The notes under the pieces are model-generated. The model saw only the letters and a program-made list of their open reading frames with translations, made no database searches and was not told the origin of the DNA. Source: an uncultured Paracoccus sp. (GTDB taxonomy: Bacteria; Pseudomonadota; Alphaproteobacteria; Rhodobacterales; Rhodobacteraceae). Taken from it: a stretch of 40,922 nucleotides of DNA. Below, one piece after another: positions 17,481 to 26,414 of this stretch (the stretch's first letter is position 1; the number at the start of each line of letters is the position of its first letter). The DNA lies in the NCBI RefSeq assembly GCF_937873615.1, contig NZ_CALMYP010000054.1, positions 1 through 40,922 on the forward strand, written 5' to 3'. The position numbers and the translations under genes were made by a program.

Positions 17481-18027
17481 TGGGGCGGACCTCGGTCACT
17501 TCGGGGATATAGTGGCGCAGCAGGTTCTCGATCCCCATTTTCAGGGTCATGGTCGAGGAGGGGCAGCCGGCGCAGGCGCCCTGCATGTGCAGATAGACGA
17601 CGCCCTTGTCGAAACCGTGGAAGGTGATGTCGCCGCCATCCTGGGCCACGGCGGGGCGCACGCGGGTGTCCAGCAACTCCTTGATCTGGGTGACGATCTC
17701 GCCATCCTCGCCGTCATGTTCGGCATGGGCGGCCTTGGCCGCGCCTTCCATGACCGGGGCGCCGGACTGGAAATGTTCCATGATCGCGCCGAGAAGGGCG
17801 GGCTTCAGGTGGTCCCAATGAACCGCGTCATCCTTGGTCACGGTCACGAAATCAGAGCCGAGGAAGACCCCGCTCACCCCGTCGATCCCGAAGACCCGGG
17901 CGGCCAGCGGCGAAACGGCGGCGGCCTCCTCCGAGGTGAAATCGGCGGTGCCTTCCTCCAGCACGGTGCGGCCGGGCAGGAATTTCAGCGTCGCGGGATT
18001 GGGCGTGGTCTCGGTCTGGATGAACAT
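17473..18027 (-). CDS. nfuA: Fe-S cluster carrier NfuA (NifU-like scaffold)
   Basis: 184 residues. N-terminal Nfu domain (MFIQTETTPNPATLKFLPG, residues 1-90) and C-terminal NifU domain with the cluster-binding motif GACAGCPSSTMTLKMGIENLL (CxxC about 146-149). Delivers [4Fe-4S] clusters to client enzymes. AAAGGAG lies 7 bases before the ATG at 18025-18027. First gene of the nfuA-tsaB-rimI operon. Confidence 0.95.
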   Translation of the reverse strand: MFIQTETTPNPATLKFLPGRTVLEEGTADFTSEEAAAVSPLAARVFGIDGVSGVFLGSDFVTVTKDDAVHWDHLKPALLGAIMEHFQSGAPVMEGAAKAAHAEHDGEDGEIVTQIKELLDTRVRPAVAQDGGDITFHGFDKGVVYLHMQGACAGCPSSTMTLKMGIENLLRHYIPEVTEVRPIA

Positions 18028-18078
18028 GGCGTGCTCCTTTGTTCCAGTCATATGGCCCCGCCCCGGTCTTGGGTCAAG

Positions 18079-18103
18079 CGCTGCACCTGCCGCAGGTTCA
18101 GCG
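18079..18103 (-). terminator. Stem-loop between the UspA gene and nfuA
   Basis: CGCTGCACCTG / CAGGTTCAGCG, 11 bp with one mismatch and a 3-base loop, in the 84-base gap after the UspA stop. No T-run; a weak terminator or part of the nfuA leader. Confidence 0.4.
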
Positions 18104-18111
18104 ATCGCGGG

Positions 18112-18567
18112 TCATGAGATCGCCTCCAGCCGGTCGCGCGACATATTGCCGGGGATCAGCGTGACCGGCAAAGGCAGGCCCGAGACATCGCGCAGCAGCC
18201 GGCTGATCAGCGGGCCGGGGCCGTCCTTGTCGGTGCCCGCGCCGAGGACGAGCACCCCGATTTCGGGATCCTTGCCGATATGATTGAGCAATTGAGTCGG
18301 CGGATCGCCTTCGACGATGACCAGTTCGGGATCGACCCCCTGACTGTCGCGCATCCAGCGCGCAAAGATCTGATACTGCGAGGTGATTCGGTCCTCTGCC
18401 TCCTGGCGCATCAGGTCGGCCACGCCGATCCCGTGCTGGATGGCGTCGGGCGGGATGATCGCCAGCACCACCACGCCGCCATTGGTGCGCGCGGCGCGCA
18501 TGGCCGCAAACCGCATTGCATTCTGACATTCGGGCGAATCGTCCAGCACGACCAGGAACTTGCGCAT
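18112..18567 (-). CDS. Universal stress protein, UspA family
   Basis: 151 residues, one Usp domain. Begins MRKFLVVLDDSPECQNAMRFA and contains near the end VLVLGAGTDKDGPGPLISRLLRD, resembling the ATP-binding G-2x-G-9x-G(S/T) pattern but with the last positions altered, so ATP binding is not certain. It is upstream of nfuA on the same strand. Role by family: stress survival; no specific partner is visible. Confidence 0.85.
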   Translation of the reverse strand: MRKFLVVLDDSPECQNAMRFAAMRAARTNGGVVVLAIIPPDAIQHGIGVADLMRQEAEDRITSQYQIFARWMRDSQGVDPELVIVEGDPPTQLLNHIGKDPEIGVLVLGAGTDKDGPGPLISRLLRDVSGLPLPVTLIPGNMSRDRLEAIS

Positions 18568-18727
18568 TTGTCTTTTTCCTCGTGGTTCGGCGGAAACTCG
18601 CGTAGAGACTGCCGCATTTGCGCTAAACCGGCAACAGGTTGATAATGGAAGTTGACCCGGACGGTTTCAAAGCTAATTCCGTATGTTAAGCAGGACCAGA
18701 AAATCCGCGAAGCAATGAGGCCGATCT

Positions 18728-19471
18728 TTGACGCTTTACCAGAATTGGGACAAGATCGAGACTGATCGCCGCTTTGCCGAAGCAGAGCTGTGGGGGCTGG
18801 ACAGTCAGGCCGCAGACCACAGTTTTTACCGTCAATACGGCAAGCGTGTCGTGGATATCGTTCTGGCAGTCGTCCTGCTGGCGTTGCTTTCCTTGCCGAT
18901 GTTGCTTGTGGCCGGGTTGTTGCTGGTCATGCAGGGCCGGCCTCTGATCTATTCCGGCAGTCGTATGAAGGCGCCGGGACAGCCCTTCCAGCAATACAAG
19001 TTCCGCACCATGATCCGCGTCGACAAGGACAGCGGCGCCACCGGTGCGCACAAACATTGGCGGATCACGCCGCTTGGCCGGTTCCTGCGCCGCACCCGGC
19101 TGGACGAATTGCCGCAGCTGTTCAACATCCTTGTCGGCGACATGAGCTTTGTCGGCCCGCGCCCGCCGCTGCCCGAATATGTCGAGCGTTTTCCCTCTCT
19201 CTATTCCACCGTCCTGCGCGCCCGCCCGGGCGTCACCGGGCTGGCCACGCTGATCTATCATCGCCATGAGGACCGGATCATGGCCCAGTGCGATACCGCC
19301 GAGGAAACCGACCGCGCCTATTACGCGCGCTGTCTGCCGACCAAGCTGAGGATCGAGTTGGTCTATCGCCGCGCGGCCTCTCCGCTGCTGGATCTGTGGA
19401 TCATGTGGAAGACCTTCATCGCGCTTATTCCCGGCCACGATCACCCGCGCAAGAAACGGCGGGCAAAATAG
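18728..19471 (+). CDS. Polyprenyl-phosphate sugar-1-phosphate transferase (exopolysaccharide initiation)
   Basis: 247 residues of the bacterial sugar transferase (WcaJ/ExoY-like) family, which starts surface glycan synthesis by moving a sugar phosphate to undecaprenyl phosphate at the inner membrane. One hydrophobic helix (about 43-68, IVLAVVLLALLSLPMLLVAGLLLVM), then the conserved PFQQYKFRTM (about 85-94), TPLGRFLRRTRLDELPQLFNILVGDMSFVGPRPPL and RPGVTGLA. The start is TTG at 18728-18730 with GAGG seven bases before it. A possible promoter TTGACC-N16/17-AATTCC lies at 18652-18680. No polymerase or flippase genes are next to it; it is followed by an AhpD-like gene 26 bases downstream. Confidence 0.9.
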   Translation: MTLYQNWDKIETDRRFAEAELWGLDSQAADHSFYRQYGKRVVDIVLAVVLLALLSLPMLLVAGLLLVMQGRPLIYSGSRMKAPGQPFQQYKFRTMIRVDKDSGATGAHKHWRITPLGRFLRRTRLDELPQLFNILVGDMSFVGPRPPLPEYVERFPSLYSTVLRARPGVTGLATLIYHRHEDRIMAQCDTAEETDRAYYARCLPTKLRIELVYRRAASPLLDLWIMWKTFIALIPGHDHPRKKRRAK

Positions 19472-19497
19472 GCGCCGGCACCGAAAGGGATAGCGAC

Positions 19498-19836
19498 ATG
19501 AGCTATAGCGACAAGTTCTCCGAGCTGAAAAGCCAGGTTCGCGAAGTCGGCAAGGCCATCCCCGACACGGTCAAGAGCTTCAACGAGATGCAGAAGGCGG
19601 CCAAGGAAAAATCCGGTCTACCGGCGCGCGAGGTTGAATTGGTCGCCCTTGGCATCGCCATCGGCGAGCGTTGCGAGCCCTGCATCATGTTCCATGTCGG
19701 TGCCCTGCAGCGGGCCGGCGGCACGCGCGAGGATCTGGCCGGCATCTGCGCCGTCGCCATGACCATGGGCGGCGGCCCGTCGCTCATGTATGCCGCCAAG
19801 GCACTGGCGATCTGGGACGAGCTTTGCACCGGCTAG
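19498..19836 (+). CDS. AhpD-like carboxymuconolactone decarboxylase family protein
   Basis: 112 residues. Contains the AhpD core with the redox CEPC motif (about 59-62) in ALGIAIGERCEPCIMFHVGAL, and the histidine three residues on, the layout of thiol-dependent peroxidase/disulfide reductases of this family. AAAGGGA precedes the ATG at 19498. It is 26 bases after the sugar transferase and probably on the same transcript. Its substrate is not known; it may work with the cell's peroxiredoxins, by inference only. Confidence 0.85.
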   Translation: MSYSDKFSELKSQVREVGKAIPDTVKSFNEMQKAAKEKSGLPAREVELVALGIAIGERCEPCIMFHVGALQRAGGTREDLAGICAVAMTMGGGPSLMYAAKALAIWDELCTG

Positions 19837-19849
19837 AGCGTGCGCCTGT

Positions 19850-20401
19850 CTAAACTGCCGATTGCCAGTTGCGCACCGCCTCCAGCGGCCAGACCAGCAT
19901 CAGCACGTTCAGCATCAGCCCGTCGCGGATCAGGTAGATGGTGACGGCTTCGGCCAGAATGAAAAGCGCGACCGAGGCCCAGACCGGCAGCACCCGCGCC
20001 AGCCAGAAGCCGAAGATCATCGCCAGCATGTCGGCCACGGAATTGACCACGCTGTCGCCGAAATAATCCAGCGAGATCGTGGTGGCGCGGTAACGCTCGA
20101 TGATGGTGGGGGAGTTCTCGACGATTTCCCATGCGGCCTCGATCAGCGTGGCCACGATCAGCCGGGTGCCAATCGGCAGGCGGCGCGCCACCAGCCAGAG
20201 CAGGGCATAGAAGATCAGCCCGTGCAGGATATGCGAGGGCGTATACCAATCCGTCAAGTGCTGCGAATTCTCGCTGCTCATGGTCTGGCCGTGCCAGAGC
20301 TTCACATAGCCGCATTCGCAGATCGGCACCCGCCCCATGATGACCAGGATCGCCGCCGCCACGGCGATGACCAGCAGCGAAATCAGGACCCCGCGCGTCA
20401 T
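19850..20401 (-). CDS. DUF2585 membrane protein (UPF0314)
   Basis: 183 residues. Family of unknown function found in alphaproteobacteria. About five hydrophobic helices; conserved stretch CGYVKLWHG...[16 protein letters not shown] and [22 protein letters not shown] in the middle. The ATG at 20399-20401 overlaps the TGA of the phosphoesterase as ATGA, so the two are translated together. Inner membrane location. Confidence 0.88.
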   Translation of the reverse strand: MTRGVLISLLVIAVAAAILVIMGRVPICECGYVKLWHGQTMSSENSQHLTDWYTPSHILHGLIFYALLWLVARRLPIGTRLIVATLIEAAWEIVENSPTIIERYRATTISLDYFGDSVVNSVADMLAMIFGFWLARVLPVWASVALFILAEAVTIYLIRDGLMLNVLMLVWPLEAVRNWQSAV

Positions 20402-21159
20402 GCCGCGACCTCCGGCAGAAGCCGCTGCGGCCCGGTTGTGGTCAGAAGCCAGGCGCCTTCGGCATCCAGCCTGACGGCACTGGCGGGGTGGCCGTAACCG
20501 GCGCCGCTGTCGATGTTCAGCCGGTTGCCGTAATGGGTGGCGGCGCGGATGGCGGTATGGCCATGGACGACAAGTGCGCCGTGATCGTCGCTCGATTCCA
20601 GAAACGGCTTGCGGATCCACATCATGTCGACCCGCGATTGCGCCGACAGGTCGATGCCGGGCCGGATCCCGGCATGGACGAACAGAAACCCGCCCGGATG
20701 CAGAACGTAAGGCGCCAGCCCGTCGAGGAAAAGCGCATGTTCCGCCGGGATATTGCGCAGGGCTTCGGCCTGAACATCGTCCTGCGGGCGGGTATCGGCA
20801 TCCTTGATGCCATAGGACAGAAGCGTCGCCGCCGCGCCATTCCGCGCGTCCCCGATCCAGGTCAGCCCGCTTGTGGTGCCCGGATCGATCCAGCCCGGAT
20901 CTTCAAGGAAGCGCGGCAGCTTGTTGTCGTGATTGCCCTTCACGATCTGCCAGTTCCGCCCCTGCGCCAGCCCCTCCATCAGATGGTCGATGACGGCGGG
21001 CGACTCGGGGCCACGGTCGATCAGGTCGCCCAGATGGACGATATGCGCATCCTCGCCGCCATCCTGCGCGATCAGGTCATGGGTCTCGCGAAGCGCGTCC
21101 ATCCGGCCATGGATGTCGCCGATGGCATAGACGGGCTGGAAGGGGGGCTGGAACGACAT
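20398..21159 (-). CDS. Metallophosphoesterase, PPP-type serine/threonine phosphatase-like
   Basis: 253 residues with the dinuclear-metal motifs of the calcineurin-like superfamily: [10 protein letters not shown] (about 14-23), GDLIDRG (about 44-50), GNHD (about 75-78), a VHAGI histidine (about 165) and VVHGHT (about 197-202). This order is typical of bacterial PrpA/ApaH-like phosphatases. The substrate could be phosphoprotein or diadenosine tetraphosphate; sequence alone does not decide. First gene of a pair with DUF2585, separated from serA by a strong stem-loop. Confidence 0.88.
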   Translation of the reverse strand: MSFQPPFQPVYAIGDIHGRMDALRETHDLIAQDGGEDAHIVHLGDLIDRGPESPAVIDHLMEGLAQGRNWQIVKGNHDNKLPRFLEDPGWIDPGTTSGLTWIGDARNGAAATLLSYGIKDADTRPQDDVQAEALRNIPAEHALFLDGLAPYVLHPGGFLFVHAGIRPGIDLSAQSRVDMMWIRKPFLESSDDHGALVVHGHTAIRAATHYGNRLNIDSGAGYGHPASAVRLDAEGAWLLTTTGPQRLLPEVAA

Positions 21160-21214
21160 CGGAAACCTTCGGTTGGAACCGGGAAAAGCGACAGCAAAAG
21201 GGCGGAAATGGCAA

Positions 21215-21241
21215 GGGCCCGGCGGATCTGCCGCCGGGCCC
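21215..21241 (-). terminator. Stem-loop after serA
   Basis: GGGCCCGGCGG / CCGCCGGGCCC, 11 bp around a 5-base loop, 23 bases after the serA stop. On the minus strand a TTTT follows 20 bases later. Likely terminator of serA. Confidence 0.75.
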
Positions 21242-21263
21242 CTTCATCTCGGGCGAGGCCGGA

Positions 21264-22853
21264 TCAGACCTCGAAGCGCAACGCGCGCGCCTGCAGGAAC
21301 TTGCCGGTATTCTGCAAGGCCGCCAGCACTTCGGGCGACAGCGCCTCGTCCAGATAGAGGATGGCGATGGCGTCGCCGCCATTGGCCGCGCGGCCAAGCT
21401 GGAAGTTGGCGATGTTCACGCCCATCTCGCCCAGGGTGCTGCCAAGCGCGCCGATCACGCCCGGCACGTCCTTGTTGCGGGTGTAAAGCATATGCGCGCC
21501 GATCTCGGCATCGACATTGATGCCACGGATCTGGATGAAGCGCGGCTTGCCGTCGCTGAAGACGGTCCCGGCGATGGAACGCTCGCGCTCCTCGGTGACG
21601 ACGCTGACCTTGATATAGCCGTCATAGACGCCGCCGGCATCCTGCCGGGTGGTGGCGATCTGGATGCCGCGATCCTTGGCGATGACCGGGGCCGAGACCA
21701 TGTTCACATCCGGGTTGGTGGCCTTCATCACGCCCGAGATCACCGCCGCGTTCAGCGCGTTCAGGTTCATGGTCGAGACGACGCCGTCGTAAAGCACGTT
21801 GATCGACTTGATCGGCTCGTCGGTCATCTGGCCGATGAAGCTGCCCAGATGCCCGGCCAGCTTGATCCAGGGACCCATGACCTTGGCTTCCTCGGCGGTG
21901 ACCGAGGGCATGTTGAGCGCGTTCGACACCGCCCCGGTCAGCAGGTAATCCGACATCTGTTCGGCCACCTGCAGGGCCACGTTTTCCTGCGCCTCGCTGG
22001 TCGAGGCACCCAGATGCGGCGTCACCACCACATTGGGCAGGTTGAACAGCGGGCTGTCGGTCGCGGGTTCGGTCGCGAAGACATCCAGTGCTGCGCCGGC
22101 GACATGGCCCGATGTCAGCGCCTCTGCCAGCGCCTCTTCGTCGATCAGACCGCCACGGGCGGCATTGACGATGCGCACGCCCTTCCTGGTCTTGGCGATA
22201 TTCTCGCGCGACAGGATATTGCGGGTCTTGTCGGTCAGCGGGACGTGCATGGTGATGAAATCGGCCTTGGCCAGCAACTCGTCCAACTCGACCTTCTTCA
22301 CGCCCAGCTGATCGGCCCGCTCTTCCGACAGGAAGGGGTCATAGGCCAGCACCTTCATCTTCAGCCCGAGCGCGCGGTCGGCGACGATCGAGCCGATATT
22401 GCCCGCCCCGATCAGGCCAAGGGTCTTGTTGAAAAGTTCGACCCCCATGAAGCGGTTCTTCTCCCACTTCCCGGCATGGGTGGAAACGCTGGCTTCCGGC
22501 AGTTGCCGGGCGACGGCGAACATCAGCGCGATGGCATGTTCGGCGGTGGTGACAGAGTTGCCGAATGGCGTGTTCATCACGATCACGCCTTTCTTGGATG
22601 CGGCCGGGATGTCGACATTGTCGACCCCGATTCCGGCGCGGCCGATCACCTTCAGATTGGCCGCGCTTTCCAGCAGCTTTTCCGTGACCTTGCTGGCCGA
22701 GCGGATGGCCAGACCGTCATATTGGCCGATGATCTCGGCCAGCTTGTCCTTGTCCTTGCCGACATCGGGCAGGTAATCCACCTCGACCCCGCGGTCGCGG
22801 AAGATCTGGACGGCGGTTTCCGAAAGCTTGTCGGATACGAGAACCTTGGGCAT
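21264..22853 (-). CDS. serA: D-3-phosphoglycerate dehydrogenase
   Basis: 529 residues, the long form with substrate, NAD-binding, intervening and C-terminal ACT domains. First step of serine synthesis. NAD fold with LGLIGAGNIGSIVADRA (about 142-158), catalytic arginine in VNAARGGLIDEEAL, histidine in VVTPHLGASTSEAQ (about 280). The ACT domain near 455-529 (VPGVIGALGSTLGEMGVNIANF) would bind serine for feedback inhibition. AAGGAG precedes the ATG at 22851-22853. It follows serC by 100 bases on the same strand, behind a terminator-like stem. Confidence 0.98.
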   Translation of the reverse strand: MPKVLVSDKLSETAVQIFRDRGVEVDYLPDVGKDKDKLAEIIGQYDGLAIRSASKVTEKLLESAANLKVIGRAGIGVDNVDIPAASKKGVIVMNTPFGNSVTTAEHAIALMFAVARQLPEASVSTHAGKWEKNRFMGVELFNKTLGLIGAGNIGSIVADRALGLKMKVLAYDPFLSEERADQLGVKKVELDELLAKADFITMHVPLTDKTRNILSRENIAKTRKGVRIVNAARGGLIDEEALAEALTSGHVAGAALDVFATEPATDSPLFNLPNVVVTPHLGASTSEAQENVALQVAEQMSDYLLTGAVSNALNMPSVTAEEAKVMGPWIKLAGHLGSFIGQMTDEPIKSINVLYDGVVSTMNLNALNAAVISGVMKATNPDVNMVSAPVIAKDRGIQIATTRQDAGGVYDGYIKVSVVTEERERSIAGTVFSDGKPRFIQIRGINVDAEIGAHMLYTRNKDVPGVIGALGSTLGEMGVNIANFQLGRAANGGDAIAILYLDEALSPEVLAALQNTGKFLQARALRFEV

Positions 22854-22926
22854 GTCATGCTCCTTGTCAAAAGCGCGGGGCCACGGCCTCCTTGCGCCTC
22901 TTTGGTGTCAAAAAACCTCGGGGGGT

Positions 22927-22946
22927 CCGGGGGGCAGCGCCCCCGG
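22927..22946 (-). terminator. Terminator-like stem between serC and serA
   Basis: CCGGGGG / CCCCCGG with a 6-base loop in the serC-serA gap; on the minus strand it is followed by ACCCCCCGAGGTTTTTTGA. Sequences of this form (GGGGCNCTGCCCC...CCCCGAGGTTTTT) are commonplace behind genes in Rhodobacteraceae. It should stop part of the transcripts between serC and serA. Confidence 0.75.
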
Positions 22947-22953
22947 CCAGCGT

Positions 22954-24099
<1,146 letters not shown>

Positions 24100-24160
24100 A
24101 AGTTACCCTTTCAGGCAAAAGCCTCTCGTTGGGGAGAGGTGTCCCAAGGACGCCTCTACG
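24100..24160 (-). ncRNA. serC-motif RNA leader (candidate cis-regulator)
   Basis: Read on the minus strand this leader forms hairpin 1 at 24135-24157 (AGAGGCGUCC UUG GGACACCUCU) and hairpin 2 at 24113-24124 (AGGC UUUU GCCU), flanked by CCCC and GGG that can pair; the GGG belongs to the ribosome binding site AAAGGG of serC. Position and shape match the serC RNA motif known from alphaproteobacteria, a conserved 5' UTR of serC operons. Its ligand or trigger is not known. A T-rich stretch lies just upstream of it. Confidence 0.75.
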
Positions 24161-24379
24161 AAACCCCGGAAAAAAACGCAATACATAAAGAGTCTTGCGA
24201 AGCTGCCCGTGCAGGTTCCGGCATTTGGTGCAGAACGAGACGGGAACGCGTAACGAAAAGTGGCACCTAATTGACACGTGGCATTCGGCAGATGTGCCGC
24301 ATATGCACAGCAGAACGATCACCTCCGAACAGGCGTTGAAACCGCTTGTGGCGACCGTTGGCCGGGATAGACTTTTGTC

Positions 24380-25108
24380 ATGGATAAGCTGATTTCAGAA
24401 CGACTGCTTGGCCCCCTGCTGGCGGGCTGGCAGGCACCGCCTCGGCCCGGGCCGGAGGTGATCGACGGCGATTCGGTGCGGCTTGAGCGCCTGGACCCGG
24501 CGCGTCACGCCGCCGCCGTGTTCGAGGCCGTCAAGGATGACGATTCGCTGTGGGACTACATGAGCAACGGTCCATTCCGCTCGGCTGAAGATCTGCATGG
24601 CTGGATGGCGCAGGCGATAGGGTCGGAGGCCGTGTTTTACGCCTTTGTCGATCCTGTCAGCGGTGCGGCCTGGGGCTATGCCAGCTTCATGCGGATCGAT
24701 GCGGCGAATGGTGTGCTGGAAATCGGCAATGTGATGATCTCGACGGCCTGGCAGCGCAGCCGTGCGGCCTCGGAGGCGCTGATGCGCATGGTCGGCTGGG
24801 CCTTCGCGGCGGGCTATCGCCGGATCGAGTGGAAGTGCAACGCGCTCAATGCCCCCTCCCGGCGGGCCGCCCGTCGGTATGGTTTCGCCTTTGAGGGGGT
24901 GTTTCGGAACCACATGATCCTGAAGGGGCGAAATCGCGATACCGCCTGGTACGGCATGACCGATTCGGATTGGTGCCGATTGGCGCCGGCCTATGCCGAC
25001 TGGCTCGATCCCGGCAATTTCGATGCGGAGGGAAGGCAGCGGCAAAGCCTGTCCTCGCTGACCGAACCCGTATTGCTGCTGATCGGGGCCGAGATCGCTG
25101 CCAACTGA
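24380..25108 (+). CDS. GNAT family N-acetyltransferase (RimJ/RimL type)
   Basis: 242 residues. Acetyl-CoA dependent acetyltransferase related to RimL/YjcK-like enzymes: GDSVRLERLDPARHAAAVFEA at about 30-50, a core with GVLEIGNVMISTAWQRSRAASEALMRMV (about 113-141, which replaces the usual QxxGxG loop by QRSRAA) and RIEWKCNALNAPSRRAARRYGFAFEGVFRNHMI typical of this branch. Acceptor unknown; many relatives act on proteins or amino compounds. No strong ribosome binding site before the ATG. It is divergent from serC; between them (24161-24379) no gene is seen, only the serC promoter region and a lone TTGACA at 24271. Confidence 0.85.
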   Translation: MDKLISERLLGPLLAGWQAPPRPGPEVIDGDSVRLERLDPARHAAAVFEAVKDDDSLWDYMSNGPFRSAEDLHGWMAQAIGSEAVFYAFVDPVSGAAWGYASFMRIDAANGVLEIGNVMISTAWQRSRAASEALMRMVGWAFAAGYRRIEWKCNALNAPSRRAARRYGFAFEGVFRNHMILKGRNRDTAWYGMTDSDWCRLAPAYADWLDPGNFDAEGRQRQSLSSLTEPVLLLIGAEIAAN

Positions 25109-25132
25109 CGGACCGCGTGGCCAGGCGGTCCG
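25109..25132 (+). terminator. Stem-loop after the GNAT gene
   Basis: CGGACCGC / GCGGTCCG, 8 bp with an 8-base loop, right after the stop codon. No T-run, so moderate support. Confidence 0.5.
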
Positions 25133-25183
25133 CAGAACCCAAACACGACGCCGACAGCCGGGGAGAGGTCGTGAATTTTCCGG

Positions 25184-25218
25184 CAGCCCGTGGTGGAGGA
25201 GCAGGCCACCACGGGCTG
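25184..25218 (-). terminator. Strong stem-loop after the response regulator
   Basis: Perfect 13-bp stem CAGCCCGTGGTGG / CCACCACGGGCTG with a 9-base loop, 14 bases after the regulator's stop. It lies between two convergent genes and can serve both, although no long T-run follows. Confidence 0.65.
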
Positions 25219-25232
25219 GGAAATGGCCGGGG

Positions 25233-25964
25233 TCAGGCATGTCCGACCGTCGCCAGCCTTTGATGAACCATGTCGCCGATCCGCGAGAGGTTCCTGGCGA
25301 CCGCGCGCCCTGCCTCGTGATCCTGGGCCAAGGCGGTTGCGGCTGCGGCCAACGGCGCGTCCTGGGCTGATCTGGCGACGCCGGTCAGGAAATGGGCGAT
25401 ATAGTCGATGGCGTCACCGTTGGCTGCGATGGACAGGATCTGGGCGGCATGGGCCAGATCGTCATGCAGGGCGCTGATATCGGGGGTCACCACCTCATTG
25501 GGCACCGGTCGCGGGCCGGGCATCGGCGCCCCCGTCGGCAGCGCCGACAGAATGATCTGCTGAAAGACGGCAAGGCTGTTGATCGGCTTGGCGATGAAGC
25601 CGACAGCCCCGGCCGCGAGGGCGTCATCACGCAGGTCGGGATTGCCCGAGATGCCCAGGACCAACGGCGCGTGCTCACCATGGGTCGTGATCCGGCGGAT
25701 CAGGTCGGCACCGCTGCCATCGGGCAGGCCCATATCGACCAGAACGACCGTCGGGCGGTAGGTCTGCAAGTGGCGCTTTGCCGCGAGTATGCAATCGGCC
25801 CGTCGGATCCGGGCGCCCGATCTCAAGCATAGAAGGCGAATTGCCTCGGACGCGAAGCGCGAGTCTTCAACCACCAGAACGGTCAGCCCGGATAGTGGCC
25901 GACCGGGAAGCTGGGCTTTCCAGATTGCTGAACCGGCGGCGGAGTGGCGTGATTCTGTCTGCAT
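25233..25964 (-). CDS. Response regulator with receiver domain and unknown helical C-terminus
   Basis: 243 residues. Receiver domain at about 26-145: acidic pair E33-D34 (VLVVEDSRFASEAI), phospho-acceptor D77 (VVLVDMGLPDGSGADLI), S106 and K126 (GFIAKPI). The rest (about 160-243) is Ala-rich helical with no DNA-binding, GGDEF or Hpt histidine motif that I can see, so output is probably by protein contact. AGGGGA lies 7 bases before the ATG at 25962-25964; a GTG at 25988 is less likely. No histidine kinase is nearby, making it an orphan. Confidence 0.88.
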   Translation of the reverse strand: MQTESRHSAAGSAIWKAQLPGRPLSGLTVLVVEDSRFASEAIRLLCLRSGARIRRADCILAAKRHLQTYRPTVVLVDMGLPDGSGADLIRRITTHGEHAPLVLGISGNPDLRDDALAAGAVGFIAKPINSLAVFQQIILSALPTGAPMPGPRPVPNEVVTPDISALHDDLAHAAQILSIAANGDAIDYIAHFLTGVARSAQDAPLAAAATALAQDHEAGRAVARNLSRIGDMVHQRLATVGHA

Positions 25965-26144
25965 TCGTCCATCCCCTCGTGGAATCACCTGATCTGTCGA
26001 GGTTAGGTCACCAATAGCTAAGGCTTTCTTAATGCCTTCCAGCCATGCCTTGGATTCCAGACCCGGACACCCTAGAACCCCGGGGGCGGGCCCTCGCGTT
26101 CAGTGATTGCGGGGCCGCATATGACCTGCGCAGGAGCATGTTTC

Positions 26145-26414
26145 ATGAATCTTACCGGCGGCATCGTGCTTTACGCGGTCCTGTGGTTCCTGACCCTTTT
26201 CGTGCTTCTGCCCATTGGCGAGGTCAGCCAGGAAGAGGCGGGCGAGGTCGTGCCGGGCACGCCCTCGGGCGCGCCGCATCGGCCCCGGATCGGGCGCAAG
26301 ATGCTCTGGGCCACGGCGATTGCGGCGGTGCTCTGGGCGGGTTGCGCCTATGTCATCCTCAGCGGGATGATCACCCGAGAGGATGTGATGGGCTGGGATC
26401 GGCTGATCCGCTGA
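26145..26414 (+). CDS. DUF1467 family small membrane protein
   Basis: 89 residues. Two membrane helices (residues ~6-24 and ~54-74) and the family stretch YAVLWFLTLFVLLPIG. Unknown function, widespread in alphaproteobacteria. CAGGAG precedes the ATG at 26145. Its last 44 bases overlap the 3' end of the EI24 gene on the other strand. Confidence 0.85.
   Translation: MNLTGGIVLYAVLWFLTLFVLLPIGEVSQEEAGEVVPGTPSGAPHRPRIGRKMLWATAIAAVLWAGCAYVILSGMITREDVMGWDRLIR

Noticed and set aside
24271-24305. TTGACA as promoter of the GNAT gene
   Set aside because: No fitting -10 box at 16-18 bases distance; CATATG lies 23 bases away, which is too far.
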